The notes under the pieces: generated by a model
The model's input: the letters and a program-made list of their open reading frames with translations, nothing else
Database searches by the model: none
Told to the model about the DNA's origin: nothing
Program-made: the position numbers and the translations under genes
DNA from: Nitrososphaera sp.
GTDB lineage: Archaea; Thermoproteota; Nitrososphaeria; Nitrososphaerales; Nitrososphaeraceae
DNA length: 56,967 nucleotides
Assembly: GCF_013388945.1 (NCBI RefSeq)
Contig: NZ_JACAEH010000016.1
Span: 1-56,967 of the forward strand
Reading direction: 5' to 3'
Part shown: one piece after another, positions 1 to 7,119 of the stretch
Layout of the letters: each line of letters begins with the position of its first letter
Numbering within the stretch: position 1 is the stretch's first letter

Positions 1-485
1 AGGTCCTCAAGCGCATCGCAATATGCAAGGCGTACAACTCGAGCCACCTAGAACTGATAGTCAAGTCGATGGGCAAGTACATTGACGATTTCAAGGCCAA
101 AATGATAATAATCGACAGCATCATCTCGCTGCACAGGGCAGAGTTTGCCGGCCGCGGGACGCTTGCGGACCGCCAGCAGCGCCTTAACGGCATCATGCAC
201 AAGCTGGTGAGGATAGCCGAGATCTACAACGTGGCAGTCATTGTCACAAACCAGGTCCAGTCGACGCCGGACACGTTCTTTGGCGACCCGACAAAGCCCG
301 CAGGCGGCCACGTCATAGGCCACGCCTCGACTTACAGGATATACCTGAGGAAGGCCGGCAACGACCGCGTCGCCAAGATGATAGACTCGCCATACCACCC
401 CTACAGCGATGTCAGGTTCACAGTGAACGAGAAGGGCATAGACGACATCGAAGAGTCGGCAAAGAAGAAAAAGTCAGAAGACTAG
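1..485 (+). CDS. radA: DNA repair and recombination protein RadA, C-terminal part
   Basis: RecA/Rad51-family recombinase that forms nucleoprotein filaments on single-stranded DNA and drives strand exchange. The frame is open from base 3 to the stop at 483-485, so the gene enters from outside the window and only about 160 C-terminal residues are visible. They include the Walker B strand MIIIDSI, the segment HRAEFAGRGTLADRQQRLN, the strand VIVTNQV and the GGHVIGHASTYRIYLRK stretch typical of archaeal RadA. It converges on trpD with a 4-base overlap of stop codons. The N-terminal helix-hairpin-helix domain and Walker A cannot be seen. Confidence 0.95.
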   Translation, partial: VLKRIAICKAYNSSHLELIVKSMGKYIDDFKAKMIIIDSIISLHRAEFAGRGTLADRQQRLNGIMHKLVRIAEIYNVAVIVTNQVQSTPDTFFGDPTKPAGGHVIGHASTYRIYLRKAGNDRVAKMIDSPYHPYSDVRFTVNEKGIDDIEESAKKKKSED

Positions 486-1552
486 AGGAATTTCTTTTCT
501 GCCTGCGACAGTTTTTCCAAGTCGCCGCAGTTCTTGATGAGCTGCGCCAGCTTTTCTTTTGCCCTTCCATCCCTTATCGCCTGCCGGGCCATCGCCACGC
601 CGTCTTTCAGGTCGGCTGCAACCTTGCCCACTGCAAGCGCGGCGGCGGCATTCATGACTGCCATGTCCTCTTTTTCAGTTGGCGCCTTGCCGTAGATCAC
701 CTGGAGCGTGGTCTTGACGGAGTCGTCGCGGCTGTTCACGACCAGCTGCTCTGCCCTTGCAGGCGAGATGCCAAGAACCTTGGGGCTCAGGCGCAGGCGT
801 TTCAGCTGGCCGCCTGTGACCCAGATGATGTCGTTTTCGCACGTGTTCGACAGCTCGTCAAAGCCGTCGGCGGCGTGCACTATCATCGCCTCGTTGATGT
901 AGCCGGTGCACACCTCTGCAAGCGTCTCAAGGAGCGATGGTTCGAACACGCCTATGACCTGGCCGCCGATGTTGGTGCACGGGTTGCTAAGGGGCCCGAC
1001 GAGGTTGAAAACAGTCCTTATGCCAATCGCCTTTCTTGCAGGCGCGACGTTTTTCATGGAAGGGTGGAAGGCAGGCGCAAAGAGAAAGCCGATGCCGGTT
1101 TTTTCAATACAGTTTTGGACCTTTTCCGGCGGCGCACCAAGGTCTAGGCCGACGTACTCGAGAAAGTCCGCGCTGCCGCAAGGGCCAGACACCGACCTGT
1201 TGCCGTGCTTGGCTACCTTTGCGCCTGCGGCTGCTGCAATTACAGCGGCGGCCGTGCTGACGTTGAACGTCCTGATAGAATCGCCGCCCGTCCCGCAGGT
1301 GTCAATCAGCAGGCCCGAGACTTTGGGCGTTATCCGGGTCGCGTGGCTTCTCACCGACTGGAGTATCGCCCTTATCTCTGACGGCTTTTCGCCCTTCATC
1401 GCAAGCGCGACAAGGAACGCCGCGATCGCACCCTCGCCTGCCTGGCCGCCAAGTATCGCGTCAAGGGCTCCTGCAACTTCTGCATCGGACAGGTCTGACC
1501 GCGCTACCAGCCTGCGTATCACTGGCCGCAGGTCCGCCGGCGCGTCGGTCAT
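482..1552 (-). CDS. trpD: Anthranilate phosphoribosyltransferase
   Basis: Transfers phosphoribosyl from PRPP to anthranilate, the second step of tryptophan synthesis from chorismate. The 356-residue length is normal. The PRPP-binding motif GTGGDSIRTFNVST and the KHGNRSVSGPCGSAD motif are intact. ATG at 1552 overlaps the trpG stop (ATGA-type overlap), so trpG-trpD are translationally coupled in one minus-strand operon. trpE is about 43 kb away and trpC, F, B and A are not in the window. Confidence 0.95.
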   Translation of the reverse strand: MTDAPADLRPVIRRLVARSDLSDAEVAGALDAILGGQAGEGAIAAFLVALAMKGEKPSEIRAILQSVRSHATRITPKVSGLLIDTCGTGGDSIRTFNVSTAAAVIAAAAGAKVAKHGNRSVSGPCGSADFLEYVGLDLGAPPEKVQNCIEKTGIGFLFAPAFHPSMKNVAPARKAIGIRTVFNLVGPLSNPCTNIGGQVIGVFEPSLLETLAEVCTGYINEAMIVHAADGFDELSNTCENDIIWVTGGQLKRLRLSPKVLGISPARAEQLVVNSRDDSVKTTLQVIYGKAPTEKEDMAVMNAAAALAVGKVAADLKDGVAMARQAIRDGRAKEKLAQLIKNCGDLEKLSQAEKKFL

Positions 1553-2154
1553 TTCTTCACCAACGACATAAAGTTGGCAAGGATCTTGCGGCCCTCGCCT
1601 GTAAGTATCGATTCTGGGTGGAACTGGACTCCCTCGATGGGATATTCCTTGTGCCTGACGCCCATTATCTCGCCGTCGTCTGTAGCCCGGGCAGTCACTT
1701 CAAGGCAGTCCGGGATCGTCTCCTTGTCTGCCACAAGCGAGTGGTAGCGCGTCGCACGGAACGGGTTGCTCACGTTTGAAAAGAGTCTGTCCTTGCCTTC
1801 CTTGTATTCGATCACGCTTGTCTTGCCGTGCCTGACCTTGCCGGCGTTTACCACCTTGCCTCCAAAGGCATGGACGATGCCCTGATGCCCTAGGCAGACG
1901 CCAAGTATCGGCGTCTTGGGGCCCAGCTTTTGAATGACATCCGTGCACACGCCAAAGTACTTGCGGTCTGCGGGGTGGCCCGGCCCTGGCGATATCACGA
2001 TGCCGTCAGGCTTCATCTTCTTTATCTGCGCTAATGTCACCTTGTCATTTCTGACCACGACCGGCTCGGTGTCCATCTCGCCCAAAAGCTGGGCTATGTT
2101 GTAGACAAACGAGTCATAGTTGTCAATCACGAGGATTTTCTTCTTTTTAGCCAA
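1549..2154 (-). CDS. trpG: Anthranilate synthase component II (glutamine amidotransferase)
   Basis: Supplies ammonia from glutamine to TrpE for anthranilate synthesis. It is a class I glutamine amidotransferase of 201 residues with the nucleophile elbow GVCLGHQ and the catalytic His-Glu pair in VQFHPES. Translation most likely starts at TTG 2154, directly before the AKKKKILVIDNYDSF strand. A TATA-like box at 2251-2260 puts the transcript start near 2225-2230, so the mRNA would have a leader of about 70 nt, unusually long for this genome. It could also serve PabB in folate synthesis, but pairing with trpD favours tryptophan. Confidence 0.93.
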   Translation of the reverse strand: MAKKKKILVIDNYDSFVYNIAQLLGEMDTEPVVVRNDKVTLAQIKKMKPDGIVISPGPGHPADRKYFGVCTDVIQKLGPKTPILGVCLGHQGIVHAFGGKVVNAGKVRHGKTSVIEYKEGKDRLFSNVSNPFRATRYHSLVADKETIPDCLEVTARATDDGEIMGVRHKEYPIEGVQFHPESILTGEGRKILANFMSLVKK

Positions 2155-2176
2155 AGGCCTTACCTTCGGTGGAGAA

Positions 2177-2221
2177 TCAGATGCGCGCCGGCTGCTGCCA
2201 AAAGTGACCGCCTCTTTTCAT
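2177..2221 (-). other. Possible 14-residue leader peptide upstream of trpG
   Basis: Inside the roughly 70-nt leader between the trpG TATA box and the trpG start there is an ATG-initiated reading frame reading MKRGGHFWQQPARI and then a TGA stop. It starts within about 10 nt of the predicted transcript start and holds one tryptophan codon. I see no clear antiterminator/terminator hairpin pair, so function in tryptophan sensing is speculation and the frame may be chance. Confidence 0.2.
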
Positions 2222-2250
2222 TGTCCCCAAGACCAAAAGCGCGCTGTTTG

Positions 2251-2260
2251 TATTTAAATC
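2251..2260 (-). promoter_or_regulatory. TATA box for trpG-trpD
   Basis: GATTTAAATA read on the minus strand fits an archaeal TATA element. Transcription should begin about 26 nt downstream, near 2228, leaving an untranslated leader before TTG 2154. The element is nearly palindromic, but the plus-strand gap gene has its own closer box at 2306-2315. Confidence 0.55.
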
Positions 2261-2305
2261 TAGTGTGCTCCTACTGCAAGGAGCCTCTGGTTCCGGATTT
2301 GCGAA

Positions 2306-2315
2306 GATATATAAT
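2306..2315 (+). promoter_or_regulatory. TATA box for the GAPDH gene; decides its start codon
   Basis: GATATATAAT is a strong archaeal TATA element. Its position predicts a transcript start near 2335-2340, downstream of the ATG at 2318. That ATG therefore should not be on the mRNA, and the TTG at 2360, which has GGAG at 2347-2350 in front of it, becomes the likely start. Confidence 0.65.
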
Positions 2316-2359
2316 CCATGGATTATGATGTCAGCTCAACCTCACAGGAGCGATTGGCT

Positions 2360-3400
2360 TTGGTCAGGATTTTCATAAACGGTTACGGCAACATCGGCCG
2401 GCGCCTTGCGTCCGCGCTTTCAGTCGACAAGGAGATCCAGTTCGTAGGAGTTGCAAAATACACTGTGGACGAGAAGGTCAAGGAGGCGCTCGACAACAGG
2501 TACGGCGTCTACGTGCCGCAGGAGATGATGCCTGCATTCAAGGAGAAGGGATACAACGTGACTGGCGCCGTCAAGGACGCAGTTGCCGCATGCGACCTGG
2601 TGGTTGACGCTGCAAAGGAAGGCGGCGGCTTTGCGAACAAAAAGGCGCTCTACGAGCCGATGAAAAAGCCGGCGATATTCCAGGGTGGAGAGGACAGGCA
2701 CGGCGAGCAGGCAGTCGCTGACATGATACACAACTCGCGTGTAAACTATGCAAAGGCAGCAGGCAAGACATACGTGATACAGGGGAGCTGCAACGTCTCC
2801 GGGATGGGCAGGGTTATGCAGCCCCTCATCGAGAAGTTCGGAGCACGCATAAAGCGCTTTGACGTTTCGCTCATCCGCAGGTGGGCGGACCTTGAGGACA
2901 CAAAGCCGGTCAAGGATTCTATCGAGTGGGACAGGCACCCGCACCACCAGGACGACGTCAAGGACTTTATCCCCGACGCCAACCTCTACGTGGACGCGTT
3001 CAAGGTGCCGTCGCGCATGATGCACCTGCACCACATGACGATACGCTTTGACAGGGCGCCTGCAAAGGACGAGATACTGGAATGCTACCGCAAGGAGTTC
3101 GGCGTCGCCATCCTGAATTCTGCCAAAGGCACCGGCGACGTCCGCAAGAAGGCAATCGAGCTTGGATTTGCGCACGGAGACACCAACATGGTGCACATAC
3201 ACGAGGACATTCTGCGCGTGCAGGACGACATCGTGAAACTGGGCTACTCTGACGACCAGACTGGCATGGTGATACCAGAAAACCACATGCTCATACAGTC
3301 GATGGTCTTCAAAAGGCCGAGGGACGAGGCGCTCCAAAGGACGGACAACCTCTTCCAGATGAGCAAGAAGCGCAAGATTCTCGAAGAAGAATTCAAGTAA
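2360..3400 (+). CDS. gap: Type II glyceraldehyde-3-phosphate dehydrogenase (NAD(P)+)
   Basis: Archaeal phosphorylating GAPDH that interconverts glyceraldehyde-3-phosphate and 1,3-bisphosphoglycerate, in this lineage mainly gluconeogenic. The Rossmann motif FINGYGNIGRR begins three residues after TTG 2360, exactly where archaeal type II enzymes begin. The longer frame from ATG 2318 would add 14 residues with no family counterpart and lies too close to the TATA box. The catalytic cysteine sits in GSCNVSGMG (about residue 144 from TTG); the HPHHQDDV segment and the NMVHIHEDILRV region are also typical. Length from TTG is 346 residues. Confidence 0.93.
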   Translation: MVRIFINGYGNIGRRLASALSVDKEIQFVGVAKYTVDEKVKEALDNRYGVYVPQEMMPAFKEKGYNVTGAVKDAVAACDLVVDAAKEGGGFANKKALYEPMKKPAIFQGGEDRHGEQAVADMIHNSRVNYAKAAGKTYVIQGSCNVSGMGRVMQPLIEKFGARIKRFDVSLIRRWADLEDTKPVKDSIEWDRHPHHQDDVKDFIPDANLYVDAFKVPSRMMHLHHMTIRFDRAPAKDEILECYRKEFGVAILNSAKGTGDVRKKAIELGFAHGDTNMVHIHEDILRVQDDIVKLGYSDDQTGMVIPENHMLIQSMVFKRPRDEALQRTDNLFQMSKKRKILEEEFK

Positions 3401-3520
3401 ATGCGAGTCCCGCCCTGCATGTGCGCAGACTAGACAGGGTCAGGACCCGCTTGACTGACTGGTAGATAGCAGAATGCAAAAGCAGACTATAAGCAGGGCG
3501 TGTACAATGCCATGCAGTTT

Positions 3521-3994
3521 TCATTCAGGTTTCAACGCGCAGGACTGGTTGAACCTCTTGTTCACGACATAGAGGGCCCAGACAAGTAGCGCGATGCCGG
3601 CGAGCCTGAGCGGGACCTGGTACTGCGCAAAGATGCTCGTTACAGCCGCGCCGGCAACTCCAAATGTCGTGGCAAAAAAGAAGCCTGCAGACGTGCACCC
3701 TGCACACGCGCTTGAAACAACGCTCAGGGTAGAACCGGAAAAGAGCGACGCGCCCAGCCTTACTCTGGAGTTTCTGAACACATAGACGTTCATGCTGACA
3801 ACGATGCCGAGCAGCATAGAGGTGATGACAGAAAGCGCAAAAGTCGCCGCGGCGTCGCCGGGTATGTAAAACACCAGCACCGGCTCAAAGAACAGGAGCT
3901 GGTCAAGCCAGCTGAAAAGCGTCCAGAATGCTGCCGCAATGGCGGCTGCAAGGGCAACATAAGTCCTGCCTGCAAAGACAGCCCTAAACGCCAT
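3521..3994 (-). CDS. Small multi-pass membrane protein, unknown function
   Basis: A 157-residue hydrophobic protein with about four membrane helices (roughly residues 10-30, 45-70, 90-115 and 125-145). Between helices it carries SSACAGCTSAGFFF, whose two cysteines resemble a CxxC pair facing the membrane. ATG 3994 is preferred over TTG 3997 because a TATA-like TTTTAT near 4021-4027 lies about 27 nt upstream. It is divergent from the zinc-ribbon gene at 4080 with a perfect 16-bp palindrome between them. I do not recognise a named family. Confidence 0.75.
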   Translation of the reverse strand: MAFRAVFAGRTYVALAAAIAAAFWTLFSWLDQLLFFEPVLVFYIPGDAAATFALSVITSMLLGIVVSMNVYVFRNSRVRLGASLFSGSTLSVVSSACAGCTSAGFFFATTFGVAGAAVTSIFAQYQVPLRLAGIALLVWALYVVNKRFNQSCALKPE

Positions 3995-4030
3995 CAAGCC
4001 TTCATTTTGAAGTCCAAAACAGCATAAAAC

Positions 4031-4046
4031 CCTTCTGCGCAGAAGG
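4031..4046. promoter_or_regulatory. Perfect 16-bp palindrome between divergent promoters
   Basis: CCTTCTGCGCAGAAGG is a perfect palindrome. It lies between the minus-strand TATA-like element of the membrane protein (about 4021-4027) and the plus-strand element TTCAAATAC (about 4048-4056) of the zinc-ribbon gene. A dimeric regulator bound here would contact both BRE/TATA regions. Confidence 0.45.
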
Positions 4047-4079
4047 ATTCAAATACCGCAAAAGCCAATTCTGCACTGC

Positions 4080-4217
4080 TTGAGCTCCAAACTGCAGTCA
4101 CGCAAGGAATGCGCCCTGTGCGGCACAACGCTGCCAGTAGGCACCGTGGTCAGCCTGTGCGGCGAGTGCATGAAGATAGCCGACTGCGCGTGCGGGCTTG
4201 AAAAGCTCCACGAATAA
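4080..4217 (+). CDS. Tiny zinc-ribbon protein (45 residues)
   Basis: Too short for usual gene callers. The frame starts at TTG 4080 and reads SSKLQSRKECALCGTTL, with CALC, CGEC and CAC cysteine motifs expected to bind zinc. A TATA-like TTCAAATAC about 27 nt upstream makes the TTG a leaderless start. Codon use matches neighbouring genes. Function is unknown; two or three other tiny cysteine-rich genes occur in the window (6876, 10635, 35023). Confidence 0.6.
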   Translation: MSSKLQSRKECALCGTTLPVGTVVSLCGECMKIADCACGLEKLHE

Positions 4218-4223
4218 TTATTC

Positions 4224-4323
4224 ACAAGTTGCACCGCATTTCCACTGCAAGTTCCCACCACCCCGTGTTTTGAAATTGCACCATTTTTTCGTGCTTAAAA
4301 TGGTACAAGTTGCACCATTTTTC
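4224..4323. repeat. Cluster of direct and inverted repeats between convergent genes
   Basis: ACAAGTTGCACC occurs at 4224-4235 and again at 4305-4316. TTGCACCATTTT occurs at 4276-4287 and at 4310-4321. Between them AAAATGGTACAA (4297-4308) is the reverse complement of TTGCACCATTTT with one mismatch, giving a 12-bp stem with a 9-nt loop followed by a T-run. It lies between the converging 3' ends of the zinc-ribbon gene and the HTH-CBS gene. A bidirectional terminator is the simplest reading. Confidence 0.5.
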
Positions 4324-4364
4324 ATTGGAAAATGCATGCAGATGCGATACATCACAGACACTAA

Positions 4365-4919
4365 CTATTCTACCATTTTCAGCGTGTCAGTTATAGTCAC
4401 AATCCCGATGACGTTTGCCTTTTCGCTCACAAGCACACACCTTGTAAAGCGCACGAGCGGAATCAGCGCCTTTGCCGGCGTCGAGACGTCGACCTGGGGC
4501 GGTGGCGACTCCATCACCTGGGAAACCCTGACGTCCTTCAGCTCCATTTCGTCTTTTTCAACCATTATTTTGGCAAGGCCGTCTTCTGTCAGTATGCCGA
4601 CGACTTTTGACGCGTCGAACACCGGTATCTGGCTGATAGAGTTCTTGCGCATCAGTTCAATGGCCCTGTGCAGCCGCTCGTCCTTTTGCACGTAGATGAG
4701 GTGCCTGCTGCAGATGTCGCCGGCCTTCATCGACGTCTTGCCCTCAAGCGAGCCGAGCACTTCAAAGATCTTGCGCGCCGTGTCGTAGCTGGGCTTGCAC
4801 CTTCCAGACTCTATCTGGTTAATCATCGACGTGCTCACGCCTGTAAGGGATGCCAGCTTGCGCTGCGTTATGCCGAGCCTGACGCGGGCCTGCTTGATGT
4901 ATTCGAGCCTTGGAAGCAA
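4365..4919 (-). CDS. HTH-CBS transcriptional regulator
   Basis: A 184-residue protein with an N-terminal Cro/C1-type helix-turn-helix (about residues 8-55, LGITQRKLASLTGVSTSMINQ) followed by two CBS domains (about 65-125 and 130-184) that usually sense adenine nucleotides or related ligands. The architecture is widespread in archaea. ATG 4919 is 27-28 nt downstream of an ATATTTAAG TATA box, so the mRNA is probably leaderless. The regulated genes are unknown; it is divergent from the exonuclease gene. Confidence 0.88.
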   Translation of the reverse strand: MLPRLEYIKQARVRLGITQRKLASLTGVSTSMINQIESGRCKPSYDTARKIFEVLGSLEGKTSMKAGDICSRHLIYVQKDERLHRAIELMRKNSISQIPVFDASKVVGILTEDGLAKIMVEKDEMELKDVRVSQVMESPPPQVDVSTPAKALIPLVRFTRCVLVSEKANVIGIVTITDTLKMVE

Positions 4920-4942
4920 GCATGTTTCTTTTGCGGTCAGAA

Positions 4943-4950
4943 CTTAAATA
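4943..4950 (-). promoter_or_regulatory. TATA box of the HTH-CBS gene
   Basis: Read on the minus strand this is TATTTAAG, centred about 28 nt before ATG 4919, the spacing expected for leaderless transcription. Confidence 0.6.
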
Positions 4951-5006
4951 TGCTTGCGAAACGCCGGCGCCAAGGATAAGTACCAAGCAGCGCCCACTAG
5001 GTGCAG

Positions 5007-5561
5007 ATGGGGAACTTTTACCTGGACCTCGAGACCACCGGTCTTGACCCTCTCAAGGACAAGATAATCACGATTCAGTTCATGGAAATAGACAGGACGA
5101 CTGCGACCAAAAAGGGCGAGCTCCGCATCCTGAAAGAGTGGGAGTCAGGCGAGAAGGACATATTGCTTGCGTTCATTTCAGAGTCCAAGATAGCCGACCC
5201 GTACCCCTTTACGTTTGTGCCGGTGGGGTACAACCTCGGCTTTGAGCACAAGTTCCTGCTTGAGCGCTGCAGGGCAAACGGCCTGCCGCCCGTGGACATA
5301 CTCAACAAGCCGTTCATAGACCTGCGGCCGTTTGGCGTGCTCATGAACGGCGGCGAGTTCAAGGGGTCGGGCCTTGACAAGATAACCGGCAAGCCGCACG
5401 ACGGAAGCGTCGTCCCGGGCTGGTATGCCGACAGGAAATACGCCGAAATTGAAAATTACGTGAGGGTGGAGGCCGACGAGTTTGTGCGCGTCTGCTCGTG
5501 GCTGTACAGGGAGCTTCCCGGTATGCTTGCGCGCTTTAAACTGGAAAACAACCTGCAGTAG
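5007..5561 (+). CDS. RNase H-like 3'-5' exonuclease domain protein
   Basis: A 184-residue protein with the DEDD exonuclease motif I, DLETTG, at residues 7-12, a possible Exo II region in VGYNLGFEHKFL, and a C-terminal helical region where the last acidic residue is expected. It probably hydrolyses single-stranded DNA or RNA from the 3' end with two divalent metal ions. ATG 5007 places DxE at its usual distance from the N terminus; a GTG at 5001 is an alternative. No partner domain is visible, so its substrate is unknown. Confidence 0.75.
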   Translation: MGNFYLDLETTGLDPLKDKIITIQFMEIDRTTATKKGELRILKEWESGEKDILLAFISESKIADPYPFTFVPVGYNLGFEHKFLLERCRANGLPPVDILNKPFIDLRPFGVLMNGGEFKGSGLDKITGKPHDGSVVPGWYADRKYAEIENYVRVEADEFVRVCSWLYRELPGMLARFKLENNLQ

Positions 5562-5616
5562 GCCCCAAGTCGCGTAAGGTTATATTATCTGCTTGCGGCG
5601 TTTTGCCGGTACTCGC

Positions 5617-6891
5617 ATGGGCGGCGGAAACGGCGACAGCACGTGGGACTCGGTCAAGCGCTACAAGCTGACCAAGATGATAAACGAGCTGTCCAACATA
5701 TCGGGCCACGGCACGGAGCTTGTCACGGTATACGTCCCGCCGAGGAGGCCGATATTTGACGTCATTGGGCAATTGCGAAACGAGGCTGGAACCGCGTCCA
5801 ACATCAAGTCGGATTTGACAAGGACGCACGTGCAGGACGCACTGAGCAGGACCATGGAGCATTTGAAACTCTTCAAGACGACCCCTGAAAACGGGCTTGT
5901 GATATTCTGTGGAGCCATTCCAAACGACAAGGGGATTGGCAAGGAGAAGATAGAGCTGTTCTCTGTCATACCTCCAAAGCCCATCCAGATAAGCCTCTAC
6001 CGGTGCGACGACCATTTCTGGACCGACCACCTGAAAGACATGCTAAAGGACGAAAAGGTGATTGGAATCCTTGCAATAGACACGACTGAAGCCGGCCTCG
6101 GAATACTCACAGGCGACAGGTGGGAGACAGTCGACACGCTCACTTCGGGTGTTTCTGGCAAGCACCGGCAGGGCGGACAGTCGGCGCGGCGTTTTGAGCG
6201 CCTGCGCGAAAACGAGCTCAACGAATACTACCACCGCGTGGCAGACCACGCAAAGGCCGTTTTTATCGACCAGTATAACGTCAAGGGCCTGATAGTCGGC
6301 GGCCCCGGGCCCACAAAGGACAATTTCCTGAAAGAAGAGTACCTTGACTACAGGCTGCAGAAGAACATCCTCGTCACGCTTGACACCTCCTACTCTGGCG
6401 ACGAGGGGGTGCGCGAGATAATCGACAAGGCGCAGAAGGACGGGATACTTGCCGAGTTCCGTGTGATGGAAGAAAAGCAGCTGGTGAAAAAGTTCATGAG
6501 CGAGGTGCACTCTGGCAAGGGACTTGGCATCTATGGCATTTTTGATGTCATCAAAATGATGCAGGGAGGCGTCGCTGACCTAGTCCTTGTGGCAAGCGAC
6601 ATATCGTATGTAAAGCTGGATTTCACATGCAAGTCCTGCGGCAACGTCCAGGAAAGGATAGTCGACAGGTCTGCACTTGTAGAGACAAAGCAGGACGTGA
6701 CATCCAAGCCCTGCCCCAAGTGCAAGGCCGCCGACTTTGACGTTTCAGAAAAGGATATCGTAGACTATATGCAAGAGCTTGCAACCATGTCCGGCACGCG
6801 CCTTGAGGTGATATCTGCCCAGATGGAAGAAGGCGCGCAGCTGGTGGCACTTGGCAGGGTGGGCGCCATATTGCGCTACAAGCCGGCTTGA
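5617..6891 (+). CDS. prf1: Peptide chain release factor aRF1
   Basis: Recognises all three stop codons and triggers peptidyl-tRNA hydrolysis. The stop-codon recognition motif NIKS is at residues 62-65 and the catalytic GGQ at 186-188 (KHRQGGQSARRF). A zinc ribbon with CKSCGN and CPKC lies in the C-terminal domain, as in many archaeal aRF1. Start choice: a TATA element TTATATTA at 5580-5587 sets the transcript start near 5610, which supports ATG 5617 rather than the in-frame TTG at 5593. Length is 424 residues, normal for aRF1. Confidence 0.95.
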   Translation: MGGGNGDSTWDSVKRYKLTKMINELSNISGHGTELVTVYVPPRRPIFDVIGQLRNEAGTASNIKSDLTRTHVQDALSRTMEHLKLFKTTPENGLVIFCGAIPNDKGIGKEKIELFSVIPPKPIQISLYRCDDHFWTDHLKDMLKDEKVIGILAIDTTEAGLGILTGDRWETVDTLTSGVSGKHRQGGQSARRFERLRENELNEYYHRVADHAKAVFIDQYNVKGLIVGGPGPTKDNFLKEEYLDYRLQKNILVTLDTSYSGDEGVREIIDKAQKDGILAEFRVMEEKQLVKKFMSEVHSGKGLGIYGIFDVIKMMQGGVADLVLVASDISYVKLDFTCKSCGNVQERIVDRSALVETKQDVTSKPCPKCKAADFDVSEKDIVDYMQELATMSGTRLEVISAQMEEGAQLVALGRVGAILRYKPA

Positions 6892-7001
6892 GGCTCGCAT
6901 GTGCAAATGGCGGTTTCTTTAAAGCACCCGGTGAAAGTATTGCAGCCAAGGGGCGAGCAGGCTTCAAACGATTTTACGTCCCTGCCGCAGGTGCACTTCA
7001 T
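6876..7001 (-). CDS. Possible 41-residue cysteine-rich protein
   Basis: On the minus strand, ATG 7001 opens a frame of 41 residues with seven cysteines, including CTC near the start, CSPLGC in the middle and CTC near the end. The pattern suggests metal binding. Its 3' end overlaps the 3' end of prf1 by 16 bases in antisense. No strong TATA box is seen, so it may be chance, but the cysteine density is high for a random frame. Confidence 0.4.
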   Translation of the reverse strand: MKCTCGRDVKSFEACSPLGCNTFTGCFKETAICTCEPQAGL

Positions 7002-7051
7002 GATACCTTTTTGGCCGCCAGCTGATTTCTAGCTTGCGCCTGCCCTCTCAC

Positions 7052-7090
7052 TGACAAACTTGTCAACAAATTCTTGACATGACTTAAATA
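7052..7090 (+). promoter_or_regulatory. Palindrome plus TATA box upstream of the GHKL ATPase gene
   Basis: TGACAAACTTGTCA (7052-7065) has perfect 6-bp arms around AC and sits about 17 nt upstream of the TATA element CTTAAATA (7083-7090). The predicted transcript start is near 7112-7115, so the ATG at 7120 has a very short leader. The palindrome is placed like an activator or repressor operator. Confidence 0.5.
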
Positions 7091-7119
7091 AAGGCAGACA
7101 GGTACACCTCATCGAGAAA

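Noticed and set aside
2420-3337. 305-codon open frame antisense to the GAPDH gene
   Set aside because: Complete overlap with a certain enzyme gene; composition (Val, His, Arg-rich) is typical of an antisense shadow.
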